Shown here: piece after piece, positions 55,867 to 64,000 of the stretch
How positions within the stretch are numbered: position 1 is the first letter of the stretch
How the letters are laid out: every line of letters starts with the position of its first letter
Source of the DNA: Undibacterium umbellatum
GTDB lineage: Bacteria; Pseudomonadota; Gammaproteobacteria; Burkholderiales; Burkholderiaceae_D
NCBI RefSeq assembly: GCF_014284125.1
Contig: NZ_JACOFX010000014.1
Coordinates: forward strand, 108,078-172,077
Reading direction: 5' to 3'
Length of the DNA: 64,000 nucleotides
Notes under the pieces: generated by a model
What the model was told of the DNA's origin: nothing
Database searches by the model: none
Seen by the model: the letters and a program-made list of their open reading frames with translations, nothing else
Made by a program: the position numbers and the translations under genes

Positions 55867-55917
55867 GCGAAACCTTGACATAGCCCCTTCAGATTATGGG
55901 GAAATATCCTCAGCCAA

Positions 55918-56718
55918 TTACCCAAACACCTTTGCCAGTTCCGCCCCAGGGTTCTCCGCCCGCATAAAGGCCTCGCCCACTAAAAATCCATGCACATTTG
56001 CTTCCCGCATGCGGGTGACGTCCTCTGCTGACATGATGCCGGATTCGGTAATGACCAGTTTGTCTGGCGTAATCCTTGGCAGCAAACCTATCGTCGTATC
56101 CAGGGAAACTTCAAACGTACGCAGGTTACGGTTGTTAATGCCCAGCATAGCTGTCTTGAGTTTCAAGGCTGTTTCCAGTTCTTGCGCATCATGTACCTCA
56201 ACCAGCACACCCATGCCCAGTTCATGTGCGCATGCTTCCAGTTCAGCCATCAGGCCATGATCAAGGGCAGAGACAATAAGCAAGATGCAATCAGCACCCC
56301 AGTGTCTGGCCTGGTAGATCTGGTAAGGATCTATCATGAAATCCTTGCGCAATGCTGGCAGGGCGCAAGCAGTACGCGCCTGTTGCAGATATTCAGGTGC
56401 ACCCTGGAAGAACTGCACGTCCGTCAGCACAGACAAACAGGCAGCACCATGTTCAGCATAGCTTTGCGCAATCTCTGCTGGGTGAAAGCCGGGACGCAGC
56501 ACGCCTTTTGAAGGTGAAGCCTTTTTAATCTCGGCGATCACCGCTGCCTTGCCGGCAGCAATCTTGCCACGCAAGCTGCTTTCAAAACTGCGCAAATCAG
56601 CTTGCGCTTCCTTGTCGGATTCAACTTCTGCACGCAGGCTGGCAAAGGATTGATATCTCTTGGCTGCTGCCACTTCATCCGCTTTGACTGCGAGAATTTT
56701 ATTCAAAATATCAGACAT
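55918..56718 (-). CDS. trpC: Indole-3-glycerol phosphate synthase
   Basis: Converts CdRP to indole-3-glycerol phosphate in tryptophan synthesis. 266 residues. TIM-barrel motifs [13 protein letters not shown] (catalytic Lys), [38 protein letters not shown] and ITESGI are all present. Last gene of the trp group here, 4 bases after trpD. Confidence 0.97.
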   Translation of the reverse strand: MSDILNKILAVKADEVAAAKRYQSFASLRAEVESDKEAQADLRSFESSLRGKIAAGKAAVIAEIKKASPSKGVLRPGFHPAEIAQSYAEHGAACLSVLTDVQFFQGAPEYLQQARTACALPALRKDFMIDPYQIYQARHWGADCILLIVSALDHGLMAELEACAHELGMGVLVEVHDAQELETALKLKTAMLGINNRNLRTFEVSLDTTIGLLPRITPDKLVITESGIMSAEDVTRMREANVHGFLVGEAFMRAENPGAELAKVFG

Positions 56719-56722
56719 GGGC

Positions 56723-57754
56723 TTACTTCCCTAATTGCTGGGTGACTTCAATAAACTGTTCCAGCTTGGCCTTGGCTGCGCCAGATGCGATAGCTGATTG
56801 AGCTAGTTTGACACCACCAGCAATCGACGTTGCTATGCCCGCACCGTACAGGGCAGTACCTGCATTCAGGGCAACGATGTCAGTCGCTGCACCTTCAACA
56901 TTGTTCATCACGTCGAGTATCTTGGCTTTTGATTCATCTGCACCAGAGACGCGCAGATTGCGGTTGGATACCATCTGCAAGCCAAAGTCCTCCGGGTGGA
57001 TATCGTATTCGCGGATTTCACCATTCACCAGTTCGCCCACCATGGTCGGTGCGCCCAGTGAGACTTCATCCATATTGTCTCGCCCCCATACCACTATCGC
57101 ATGTTGCGCGCCGAGGCGTTGCAAGACGCGTACTTGTATACCCACCAGGTCAGGGTGGAATACGCCCATCAAAATATTTGGTGCGCCTGCAGGATTGGTC
57201 AATGGCCCCAGGATGTTGAAGATGGTACGCACACCCAGTTCACGACGCACTGGTGCAGCATGCTTCATCGCCGCATGGTGATTAGGTGCAAACATGAAAC
57301 CTATGCCGGTTTGTGCTATCGACTGGGCGATCTGTTCAGGCTTGAGATTGATATTCGCACCCAAAGATTCGAGTACATCAGCACTGCCGGAGGATGAAGA
57401 CACACTGCGACCGCCATGTTTGGCGACGCGTGCGCCAGCAGCGGCGGTGACAAACATGGATGCGGTAGAAATATTGAAGGTATGCGCGCCATCGCCACCT
57501 GTACCGACGATATCGATCATGTTGTCCGTATTGGCCAGCGGCACCTTGGTCGAAAATTCACGCATGACCTGGGCGGCGGCAGTGATCTCACCTATGCTTT
57601 CTTTCTTGACGCGCAGGCCCATGGTCAGCGCTGTGATCATGACTGGTGACATTTCGCCACCCATCAATTTACGGAACAAAAACAACATTTCATCGTGAAA
57701 AATCTCACGGTGTTCAATCAGGCGTGTCAGTGCTTCTTGTTGAGAGATGGTCAT
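56723..57754 (-). CDS. trpD: Anthranilate phosphoribosyltransferase
   Basis: Transfers phosphoribose from PRPP to anthranilate. 343 residues. The PRPP-binding [32 protein letters not shown] and [22 protein letters not shown] are the family motifs. The start overlaps the trpG stop by 4 bases. Confidence 0.97.
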   Translation of the reverse strand: MTISQQEALTRLIEHREIFHDEMLFLFRKLMGGEMSPVMITALTMGLRVKKESIGEITAAAQVMREFSTKVPLANTDNMIDIVGTGGDGAHTFNISTASMFVTAAAGARVAKHGGRSVSSSSGSADVLESLGANINLKPEQIAQSIAQTGIGFMFAPNHHAAMKHAAPVRRELGVRTIFNILGPLTNPAGAPNILMGVFHPDLVGIQVRVLQRLGAQHAIVVWGRDNMDEVSLGAPTMVGELVNGEIREYDIHPEDFGLQMVSNRNLRVSGADESKAKILDVMNNVEGAATDIVALNAGTALYGAGIATSIAGGVKLAQSAIASGAAKAKLEQFIEVTQQLGK

Positions 57755-58323
57755 GATGCTGTTCCAGTCAAAAAGTTTTTCAGCAGGGCATGGCCATGCT
57801 CGGACAATATGGATTCGGGATGGAATTGCACGCCTTCGAGATTGAATTCCTTATGGCGCACACCCATGATTTCGCCGTCATCTGTCCATGCGGTCACTTC
57901 CAGGCAATCCGGCAGACTGGCGCGTTCTATCGCCAGGGAGTGGTAACGGGTAATCGTGTAAGGGCTGGGCAAATTCCTGAAGACGCCAACGCCAGTATGG
58001 GCAATCGCAGAAGTCTTGCCATGCATGACTTGCTTGGCGCGGATGACTTTGCCGCCAAAGGCTGCACCTATGGCCTGGTGACCAAGGCAGACACCGAGGA
58101 TAGGCGTCTTGCCGGCAAAGCGTTCTATGACGGCGATGGAAACACCTGCTTCGGCCGGTGTACAAGGGCCGGGGGAAATGCAGATGTGATCAGGATTAAG
58201 TGCCTCGATTTCAGCAATCGTAATTTCATCATTACGATAGGTACGCACATCTTCACCCAGCTCGGCAAAATACTGTACCAGGTTGTAGGTGAAGGAATCG
58301 TAGTTGTCTATCATCAGTAACAT
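57751..58323 (-). CDS. trpG: Anthranilate synthase glutamine amidotransferase component
   Basis: Class I amidotransferase of 190 residues that supplies ammonia to TrpE. The oxyanion/nucleophile region is [13 protein letters not shown] (Cys near 80), and the His-Glu pair is in [10 protein letters not shown]-terminus [18 protein letters not shown]. It could also serve aminodeoxychorismate synthase, as TrpG does in several bacteria. Confidence 0.96.
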   Translation of the reverse strand: MLLMIDNYDSFTYNLVQYFAELGEDVRTYRNDEITIAEIEALNPDHICISPGPCTPAEAGVSIAVIERFAGKTPILGVCLGHQAIGAAFGGKVIRAKQVMHGKTSAIAHTGVGVFRNLPSPYTITRYHSLAIERASLPDCLEVTAWTDDGEIMGVRHKEFNLEGVQFHPESILSEHGHALLKNFLTGTAS

Positions 58324-58397
58324 AAGTAAGACCTCTTAATACAGCGTAAGGGATGACTGGGCGGCAATCAGGTGACAAGTTTGGTCTGGCATTTTAT

Positions 58398-59894
58398 TTA
58401 AATCTCCCCATCCAGGCCATCTTGCACTTGTTCTGCTGCACGCAATACGGCGCGTGCCTTGTTTTCGGTTTCTTGCCATTCCATTTCAGGTACTGAATCA
58501 GCCACTACGCCAGCCGCTGCTTGCACATACAGCATGCCGTCTTTTAAAACGCCGGTTCGGATGGCAATCGCCAGATCCATTTCGCCGCCGAAGGACAGAT
58601 AACCGCAAGCACCGCCATAAATGCCGCGTTTAACTGGTTCCAGTTCATCGATGAGTTCCATGGCTCTGACTTTCGGCGCGCCAGACAAGGTGCCAGCCGG
58701 GAAGGTGGCTTTCAATACATCGAGGTTGGACAAATCCGCCTGCAAGACACCTTCTACATTCGAGACGATGTGTTGCACATGTGAATATTTTTCGATGACC
58801 ATCTGATCAGTGACCTTGACGCTGCCAGTCTGGGCGATCCGGCCTATGTCATTGCGGGCCAGGTCTATCAGCATCACGTGTTCGGCGATTTCTTTCGGGT
58901 CAGCCAGTAATTCTTTGGCCAGTTCTGCATCGCGCTCTGGTGTTGCGCCGCGTGGACGTGTGCCAGCCAGTGGGCGTATTGTGACTTTCTTGCTGCCATC
59001 GTTCAGGCTTTCATTGCGCACCAGGATTTCTGGCGATGCACCTATGATTTGCATGTCGCCAAAATTATAGAAATACATATACGGCGAAGGGTTCAGTGAA
59101 CGCAGGGCGCGGTACAGTGATAGCGGTGAATCGACATAGGGTTTCTTGATGCGCTGGCCCACCTGCACTTGCATGAGGTCACCAGCCATGATGTATTCCT
59201 TGGCTTTTTCTACCGCCTTCAGATAATCTTCCTTGGCAAACTCGCGTATCGATTCTGTACGGACGGACGCCGATGTGACAGGCGCATCAACACTACGGCG
59301 CAACATCGCGCGCAAGTCTTTCAGGCGTTGGCGGGCTTTGGACCAGGCTTCTGGCTGGGTAGGGTCGGCATACACGATAAGATAGAGTTTGCCGGATACA
59401 TTGTCGATGACAGCCAGTTCTTCAGTCAGCAATAACTGTATCTCTGGCAGGCCCAGATCATCTTTTGGTGCCTTGCCAGCAAGGCGTTTTTCTACATGAC
59501 GTACGGCGTCGTAACCAAAATAGCCAGCCAGGCCACCGCAAAAACGTGGCAGGCCAGGGCGCAACGCAACCTTGAAACGTGCCTGGAATTCGGCAATGAA
59601 ATCCAGCGGGTTCATCTCGCGGCTTTCTATGACCTGGCCGTTTTTCAGGACTTCGACTTTTTCACCAAAGCTCCGCACCAGGGTATTGGCAGGCAAGCCT
59701 ATGAAGGAATAGCGGCCAAAGCGCTCGCCACCCATGACGGATTCGAGCAAGAAAGTGTTTTTGCCGCCGTTTTGGGTCTGTGCAAGTTTTAAATATAAGG
59801 TGAGTGGGGTTTCCAGATCGGCGAAGGCTTCCGCAATCATGGGGATACGGTTGTAGCCTTGCGCGGCCAACGATTTGAATTCGAGTTCGGTCAT
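58398..59894 (-). CDS. trpE: Anthranilate synthase component I
   Basis: Chorismate to anthranilate. 498 residues. The N-terminal regulatory domain contains LLESVMGGERFGRYSFIG with the Leu-Leu-Glu-Ser feedback-binding segment. The catalytic domain has IIGASPEILVR, RPLAGTRPRGATPERD, ELLADPKEIAEHVMLIDLARND and FPAGTLSGAPKVRAMELI. Followed by trpG after a 74-base gap. Confidence 0.97.
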   Translation of the reverse strand: MTELEFKSLAAQGYNRIPMIAEAFADLETPLTLYLKLAQTQNGGKNTFLLESVMGGERFGRYSFIGLPANTLVRSFGEKVEVLKNGQVIESREMNPLDFIAEFQARFKVALRPGLPRFCGGLAGYFGYDAVRHVEKRLAGKAPKDDLGLPEIQLLLTEELAVIDNVSGKLYLIVYADPTQPEAWSKARQRLKDLRAMLRRSVDAPVTSASVRTESIREFAKEDYLKAVEKAKEYIMAGDLMQVQVGQRIKKPYVDSPLSLYRALRSLNPSPYMYFYNFGDMQIIGASPEILVRNESLNDGSKKVTIRPLAGTRPRGATPERDAELAKELLADPKEIAEHVMLIDLARNDIGRIAQTGSVKVTDQMVIEKYSHVQHIVSNVEGVLQADLSNLDVLKATFPAGTLSGAPKVRAMELIDELEPVKRGIYGGACGYLSFGGEMDLAIAIRTGVLKDGMLYVQAAAGVVADSVPEMEWQETENKARAVLRAAEQVQDGLDGEI

Positions 59895-60090
59895 GGTTTT
59901 CTTTCAACCGCCTGCCTGCTCCTGAAACTTGTACACGCGTCTGCAACAGCAGCCAGCAGCGCACGCAAATTCGCTCAAGAGAGTATGGACGGGTAAGACA
60001 GATTGATATAACAAGCAAGAAGATGTGCTGGGGATGTGCACAGCCACTCGCGGCATTCGTGTATTAACAGAATTGCCAGCGTCGCCATAG

Positions 60091-60111
60091 CCAGGCCTCA
60101 AAAGTGCCTGG
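60091..60111. other. Inverted repeat upstream of trpE
   Basis: CCAGGC-N9-GCCTGG in the 273-base gap between gph and trpE. No U-run follows. It could be an operator or a weak terminator of gph. I found no Trp-rich leader peptide in this gap. Confidence 0.4.
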
Positions 60112-60167
60112 AGTGATCATGGAACGTTTGTTATCGATGAACATTCGTTATGTGAATGGTTTGAAAG

Positions 60168-60851
60168 TCAATGAGAGTTTTTCGCTGACAGCAGTTGTGC
60201 TGCTACCAACAGGGTTTCGACTATACCATCACTTTGAATATTTTGTACAGCTTCGCCGTGGTTGTATCCATACGGCACTGTCAAGACCGGGCAACCGGCA
60301 GCGCGGGCAGCAATCGCATCATTGCTGGAGTCGCCTATGGCCAGCACTTGTGACGGTGGCAAGCCCAGAGACTTGCAGGCTTCCAGCATGGGCAGGGGAT
60401 CAGGTTTCTTTTTTGCAAAGCTGTCGCCGCCATAGACTTGCTCAAAATAATGGACTATTTCCTTCTTTTCCATCAGCGGCAGTGCAAAGGCCAGTGGCTT
60501 ATTGGTAACGCAGACCAGGCGCAGACCCAGATTGCGCATGGCTTGCAGGCCTTCATGCACCTCAGGGTAAAGCTGGCTGTGGTCACCATTGATAGCCAGG
60601 TAATGACGCTGGTAAGCAGCCAATGCTTCATCAAAGCGTGCTGCTACGCCAGAGGTATCAAAATCCAGGGCCAAGACTTGCTGGATCAGATTTTCCGAGC
60701 CTTTGCCCACCATGGTCTTGATGACATCTAGCGTCAGTGGTCTCAGCGCAAAGTCTTCGCGCATGCGGTTGATGGCGACCAGAAAGTCTGGTGCGGTATC
60801 TATCATGGTGCCATCGAGATCAATGATGGCGGCTTTGATGTGGCTGAACAT
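60168..60851 (-). CDS. gph: Phosphoglycolate phosphatase
   Basis: HAD-family phosphatase of 227 residues. Motif I is AAIIDLDGTMIDTAPDF, motif II VCVTNKP, motif III with Lys in SFAKKKPDPL, and motif IV AIGDSSNDAIAARAAG. In this gene order (rpe-gph-trpE) it is Gph. ATG 60851 is chosen over an upstream in-frame ATG at 60881. Confidence 0.92.
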   Translation of the reverse strand: MFSHIKAAIIDLDGTMIDTAPDFLVAINRMREDFALRPLTLDVIKTMVGKGSENLIQQVLALDFDTSGVAARFDEALAAYQRHYLAINGDHSQLYPEVHEGLQAMRNLGLRLVCVTNKPLAFALPLMEKKEIVHYFEQVYGGDSFAKKKPDPLPMLEACKSLGLPPSQVLAIGDSSNDAIAARAAGCPVLTVPYGYNHGEAVQNIQSDGIVETLLVAAQLLSAKNSH

Positions 60852-60917
60852 GGCGGGGGCGATTAGATATAGGCTTTCCACCTGACGTGGCGAAAAGCCT
60901 GAAGATGAAATTGAGGA

Positions 60918-61583
60918 TTAAACCTTGGACAACTCAACACGCATGGCATCAATGATAGCCTTGTAGTCGGGTTTGCCAAAAATGGCAGAACCTGCAACAA
61001 AGGTATCGGCACCAGCACGGGCGATTTCTGCGATATTCTCGATTTTGACGCCGCCATCCACTTCCAGCATGATGTCGCGGCCAGATTCATCAATGATCTT
61101 GCGGGCTTGCGCGATTTTCTTCAGTGTATGCGGGATAAAGGTCTGGCCACCAAAACCCGGGTTGATCGACATGATCAAAACGATATCGACTTTATCGATG
61201 ACATTTTCCAATACATGCAGCGGTGTCGCCGGATTGAATACCAGGCCAGTCTTGCAACCATGGTCACGTATGATTTGCAGGCTGCGGTCTATATGTTCCG
61301 ATGCTTCCGGGTGGAAGGTGATGATATTTGCACCTGCCTTGGCAAAGTCGGGGATGATGCGGTCCACCGGTTTGACCATCAGATGCACGTCAATAGGCAC
61401 TTGCACATGCGGGCGTATCGCTTCGCACACCATGGGGCCTATGGTCAGGTTGGGCACATAGTGATTGTCCATGACATCAAAATGGATCATGTCAGCGCCA
61501 GCGGCGACGACATTGCGGACTTCTTCTCCCAGACGGGCGAAATCGGCAGACAATATACTGGGAGCAATGCGGAAAGTGGTCAT
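60918..61583 (-). CDS. rpe: Ribulose-phosphate 3-epimerase
   Basis: Interconverts ribulose-5-phosphate and xylulose-5-phosphate. 221 residues. Metal and catalytic motifs [53 protein letters not shown] and [13 protein letters not shown] are complete. First gene of the rpe-gph-trpEGDC series. Confidence 0.97.
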   Translation of the reverse strand: MTTFRIAPSILSADFARLGEEVRNVVAAGADMIHFDVMDNHYVPNLTIGPMVCEAIRPHVQVPIDVHLMVKPVDRIIPDFAKAGANIITFHPEASEHIDRSLQIIRDHGCKTGLVFNPATPLHVLENVIDKVDIVLIMSINPGFGGQTFIPHTLKKIAQARKIIDESGRDIMLEVDGGVKIENIAEIARAGADTFVAGSAIFGKPDYKAIIDAMRVELSKV

Positions 61584-61686
61584 GATGGAATCGTGCTTGA
61601 AAAAGATATGCTATTTTACCTTGTGAGGGCAAGCGGCTGTTGTCTTCGTCTGGCACAATGACCGTAATTCATCATGAAAGAAAATT

Positions 61687-62061
61687 ATGGCAGCGTATGA
61701 AATAAGTGTATCGGTGGCAACGCAATACCTAAAAGACCAGTCCGATCCTGAGCAAAACAATTTCGTTTTTGCCTACACTATTACCATCAAAAATACCGGC
61801 ACCGTGGCGGCGCAAGTGATTTCTCGCCACTGGATCATTACCGATAGCACCAACCATGTAGAAGAAGTCAAAGGGCTGGGGGTAGTCGGCCATCAACCCT
61901 TTTTGGCACCAGGACAAAGCTTTGAATACACCAGCGGCAGTTCACTAAGAACACCACAGGGCAGTATGAAAGGCACTTATTTCTGCGTTGCAGAAGATGC
62001 CCATCGTTTTGAGGCAGAGATACCCGAGTTTGTCCTGTCTTTGCCGCGTACCCTGCACTGA
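61687..62061 (+). CDS. apaG: ApaG protein
   Basis: 124 residues, the full length of ApaG. Fibronectin-like fold with FVFAYTITIKNTGTVAAQVISRHWIITD, GLGVVGHQPFLAPGQSFEYTSG and GSMKGTYFCV, the family signature. Known links to Co/Mg tolerance and Ap4A levels; its molecular role is unsettled. Divergent from rpe. Confidence 0.96.
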   Translation: MAAYEISVSVATQYLKDQSDPEQNNFVFAYTITIKNTGTVAAQVISRHWIITDSTNHVEEVKGLGVVGHQPFLAPGQSFEYTSGSSLRTPQGSMKGTYFCVAEDAHRFEAEIPEFVLSLPRTLH

Positions 62062-62079
62062 TACTTGCATGGCGCAGGC

Positions 62080-62241
62080 TTATTGCGGATTTTCATTATC
62101 CTGGCTTTGCTTGTTATGTTCTATCGGCTTTTTATCTTCTTTGGGTGGTGTTTCTGGTGTACGGCCATGAAACATCGTCCACCAGACGATAAAAATCAGC
62201 ATGAACATTGCAACGCCTGCTTCCAGCGCTAATAACCACAT
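62080..62241 (-). CDS. Small single-span membrane protein (53 residues)
   Basis: ATG at 62241, stop TAA at 62082-62080. One hydrophobic helix, LEAGVAMFMLIFIVWWTMF, and a hydrophilic tail beginning HGRTPETPPKEDKK. AGGTGG lies just before the start. Its membrane-like character and good binding site argue for a real gene; function unknown. It faces apaG tail to tail. Confidence 0.75.
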   Translation of the reverse strand: MWLLALEAGVAMFMLIFIVWWTMFHGRTPETPPKEDKKPIEHNKQSQDNENPQ

Positions 62242-62393
62242 CGCATCCACCTCGCTCAATAAAGTAAGCGCATTGTACCTGCTAATTTGTGTGCTTATTT
62301 GCGTCCCTCATTACAGGTGCTGGTTCGGCGCATTACAATAGACATACCGGCATTCATGCTGCATAACCCTACTCAATAAAATCAGGAGCATCT

Positions 62394-63170
62394 ATGACAT
62401 ACGAATGTATTTTGACTGAAACCCGCGACAAAGTCGGTTTGATCACCCTGAACCGCCCCAAAGCCATGAATGCGCTGAACGATCAGCTCATGGATGAGCT
62501 AGGTCTGGCGCTCAAAGCTTTCGACAAGGATGAAAATATCCACTGCATCATCCTGACAGGTAGTGAAAAAGCCTTTGCCGCCGGTGCCGATATCGCTGCC
62601 ATGGTGGGCTATAGCTTCATGGATGCCTATAAAGATGACTACATCACCCGCAACTGGGAAACCATGCGCCAGATCCGCAAGCCAGTCATCGCTGCTGTTG
62701 CTGGCTATGCTTTGGGTGGCGGTTGCGAAGTTGCCATGATGTGTGACTTCATCATCGCCGCAGAGAATGCCAAGTTCGGCCAGCCAGAAATCAAGCTCGG
62801 TACTTTGCCTGGTGCTGGCGGTACCCAGCGCCTGCCGCGTGCGATATCCAAATCCAAAGCCATGGACATGTGCCTGACTGCGCGCATGATGGATGTGGTC
62901 GAAGCCGAACGCGCAGGCCTGGTATCACGTGTCGTGCCATTGGATAAGCTGATGGAAGAAGCTTTCGCTGCTGCGAATGTAATTGCCTCCATGTCCTTGC
63001 CCATCATCATGATGGCCAAGGAGTCTGTGAATCGAGCTTATGAAACTACCCTGTCAGAGGGTATACAGTATGAACGCCGTTTGTTCCAGGCCAGCTTTGG
63101 AACCGAAGACCAGAAAGAAGGTATGCAGGCTTTCCTGGAGAAGCGTCCGGCTGTATTTAAGAATAAGTAA
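62394..63170 (+). CDS. Enoyl-CoA hydratase
   Basis: 258-residue crotonase-fold protein that hydrates 2-enoyl-CoA in beta-oxidation. [15 protein letters not shown], the oxyanion region [10 protein letters not shown] and [15 protein letters not shown], and [19 protein letters not shown]. The two catalytic Glu positions of true hydratases are both present, in GGCEVA and just before [11 protein letters not shown] precedes the ATG. Confidence 0.94.
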   Translation: MTYECILTETRDKVGLITLNRPKAMNALNDQLMDELGLALKAFDKDENIHCIILTGSEKAFAAGADIAAMVGYSFMDAYKDDYITRNWETMRQIRKPVIAAVAGYALGGGCEVAMMCDFIIAAENAKFGQPEIKLGTLPGAGGTQRLPRAISKSKAMDMCLTARMMDVVEAERAGLVSRVVPLDKLMEEAFAAANVIASMSLPIIMMAKESVNRAYETTLSEGIQYERRLFQASFGTEDQKEGMQAFLEKRPAVFKNK

Positions 63171-63197
63171 GTTACGCTTCAGCGGCAGACTCATAAA

Positions 63198-63233
63198 AGT
63201 GCTCTATATATAGCATCAACAATATAGAGCACT
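63198..63233. repeat. Perfect 12-base inverted repeat
   Basis: AGTGCTCTATAT and ATATAGAGCACT around a 12-base centre, 28 bases after the enoyl-CoA hydratase stop. No U-run, so a protein-binding site or weak terminator. Confidence 0.6.
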
Positions 63234-63272
63234 CAATAACTCAAAACAGTAGCAATCTAGTTACCCCAACCC

Positions 63273-63305
63273 CGTCGCTCCTGCGCAGGCAGGAGCCCAG
63301 CGTCG
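63273..63305. repeat. REP-like palindromic element
   Basis: CGTCGCTCCTGCG / CAGGCAGGAGC with flanking CGTCG..GCGTCG. It resembles the dispersed palindromes common in betaproteobacterial intergenic regions; copies elsewhere in the genome cannot be seen here. Confidence 0.55.
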
Positions 63306-63344
63306 TCCGTTGATAAGTAACTACATATATAAATAAGGAAGCCT

Positions 63345-63375
63345 AAGGGTGCGCGCAGCGCACCCTTTAGTTTTT
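63345..63375 (+). terminator. Intrinsic terminator before the rrn promoter
   Basis: Perfect 10-base stem AAGGGTGCGC / GCGCACCCTT with a 3-base loop, then TAGTTTTT. It separates upstream transcription from the rrn operon. Confidence 0.88.
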
Positions 63376-63623
63376 GCGTTTATGTACGTTGATGTGTCAT
63401 TCAATAAACGAAGTAAATAATTACCGATAAAAGCTTGCGGAGGCGGGCAGTAGTTTGCTATAGTTCGCCTCCCGCTGAAGAGCGGGAAGAGAATGGAAGC
63501 AAAGTAACAAAGCTGGTGAAATGAGCGATTGAACAAATTGCGGAAAAAACTGGCAACTGTGAACACCGAACAACAGTTTTATACGCTTGAGAAAGCGAAA
63601 CAAAACGAAGTGAAATCAAGGTG
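63376..63623. other. Region upstream of the rrn promoter
   Basis: 248 bases between the terminator and the promoter core. No gene seen. Probably carries upstream activator sites for rRNA transcription; a CGCTGAAGAGCGGG-type short palindrome lies near 63470-63488. Confidence 0.4.
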
Positions 63624-63652
63624 TTGACAGCGTAAGTAAAATGCCCCATAAT
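63624..63652 (+). promoter_or_regulatory. rRNA operon promoter
   Basis: TTGACA (63624-63629), 17-base spacer, CATAAT (63647-63652), followed by the boxA-bearing leader and 16S rRNA about 290 bases on. Confidence 0.88.
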
Positions 63653-63735
63653 CTCGTTTCTCTGCTGCTGACGCACACAACGCTGCGACGCAAAACTGGA
63701 TGAATAAGTAGTCCGGTTAGGTAGAAAAGAATACG

Positions 63736-63746
63736 GTTCTTTAACA
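63736..63746 (+). promoter_or_regulatory. rrn leader boxA antitermination element
   Basis: GTTCTTTAACA matches the boxA consensus and is followed by GTGGGCACTTGG as in other proteobacterial rrn leaders. Further hairpins lie at 63785-63806 (CCAATTCA/TGAATTGG) and 63903-63922 (TGTGTCA/TGACACA). Confidence 0.85.
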
Positions 63747-63948
63747 ATTAACAGTCAATAAATGTGGGCACTTGGTGAAGCGCACCAATTCATTTCGGTG
63801 AATTGGAATGCTTAAATAATATAGCAAGTGTTCACAAGAAGTATAAAGCAAGACGGTGATTTAGAAATAAGTCACTGAACTGTCAGTATTTTGAGTGAGC
63901 GATGTGTCAGTCACATGACACAGACAGAAATGTCACAAAACAGAGATT

Positions 63949-64000
63949 AAACTGAAGAGTTTGATCCTGGCTCAGATTGAACGCTGGCGGCATGCCTTAC
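63949..64000 (+). rRNA. rrs: 16S rRNA, first 52 bases only
   Basis: Starts AAACTGAAGAGTTTGATCCT and continues through the universal GAGTTTGATCCTGGCTCAG, then GAACGCTGGCGGCATGCCT. The gene continues past the right edge. The GCGGCATGCCTTAC wording is usual for Betaproteobacteria. Confidence 0.97.

Noticed and set aside
59895..60167. trp attenuator leader upstream of trpE
   Set aside because: No short ORF with tandem Trp codons and no terminator/antiterminator pair; only an isolated inverted repeat at 60091-60111.

Overview
The window looks like chromosome of a betaproteobacterium of the Oxalobacteraceae/Burkholderiales type. The evidence is gene order and protein character: hemA-prfA-(dsbB)-prmC, minCDE, rpe-gph-trpEGDC with apaG nearby, a CHASE2/FecR/response-regulator trio, and an rrn operon starting at the right edge. 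Genus is inference.

Layout. (1) 1-9207: a surface/secretion locus. It holds a partial large DUF4347 beta-helix/repeat protein, two sulfotransferase-like proteins, an APS kinase (PAPS supply), a DUF6916-like protein, a GNAT acetyltransferase, an aspartyl/asparaginyl-hydroxylase-like oxygenase and a phage-tail-collar (MdpB-like) protein. Together they suggest sulfation and hydroxylation of an exported structure. (2) 9206-13195: prmC, dsbB, prfA, hemA. (3) 13369-18274: response regulator, LysM-FecR protein and CHASE2 histidine kinase. (4) 18498-20415: minE, minD, minC. (5) 20789-28744: LysR with a DMT exporter and aldo/keto reductase, a cNMP-binding protein with an AI-2E family permease, a penicillin acylase and a MerR regulator. 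(6) 28741-31992: RtcB2-PrfH rRNA-repair/ribosome-rescue pair with its own promoter and a possible 19-residue leader ORF, then a zeta-toxin-like kinase with a small partner. (7) 32211-37562: lipoproteins and exported proteins, ending with a guanidine-II-like riboswitch and gdx/sugE. (8) 37774-49869: a seven-gene, end-to-end coupled defence operon. Its order is HsdM, DUF262/DUF1524 nuclease, a second HsdM, HsdS, HsdR, a fusion of a type I methyltransferase-like domain to a PtuA-like ATPase, and a PtuB-like HNH nuclease. It lies on the 3' side of tRNA-Phe. (9) 50283-55804: tRNA-Phe, UbiH-family hydroxylase, dsbC, MocA-like transferase, DUF3429 protein, M61 peptidase. (10) 55918-63170: trpC, D, G, E, gph, rpe, apaG, a 53-residue membrane protein and an enoyl-CoA hydratase. 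(11) 63171-64000: repeats, an rrn promoter, boxA and the first 52 bases of 16S rRNA.

The strongest candidate for something undescribed is the end of the type I restriction operon. There a Septu-like ATPase carries an N-terminal methyltransferase domain that keeps its SAM-binding motif but has lost the NPP(Y/F) catalytic motif, and it is translationally coupled to an HNH partner. The second candidate is the sulfation/hydroxylation surface locus at the left edge. All family assignments come from reading motifs; no database search was run.
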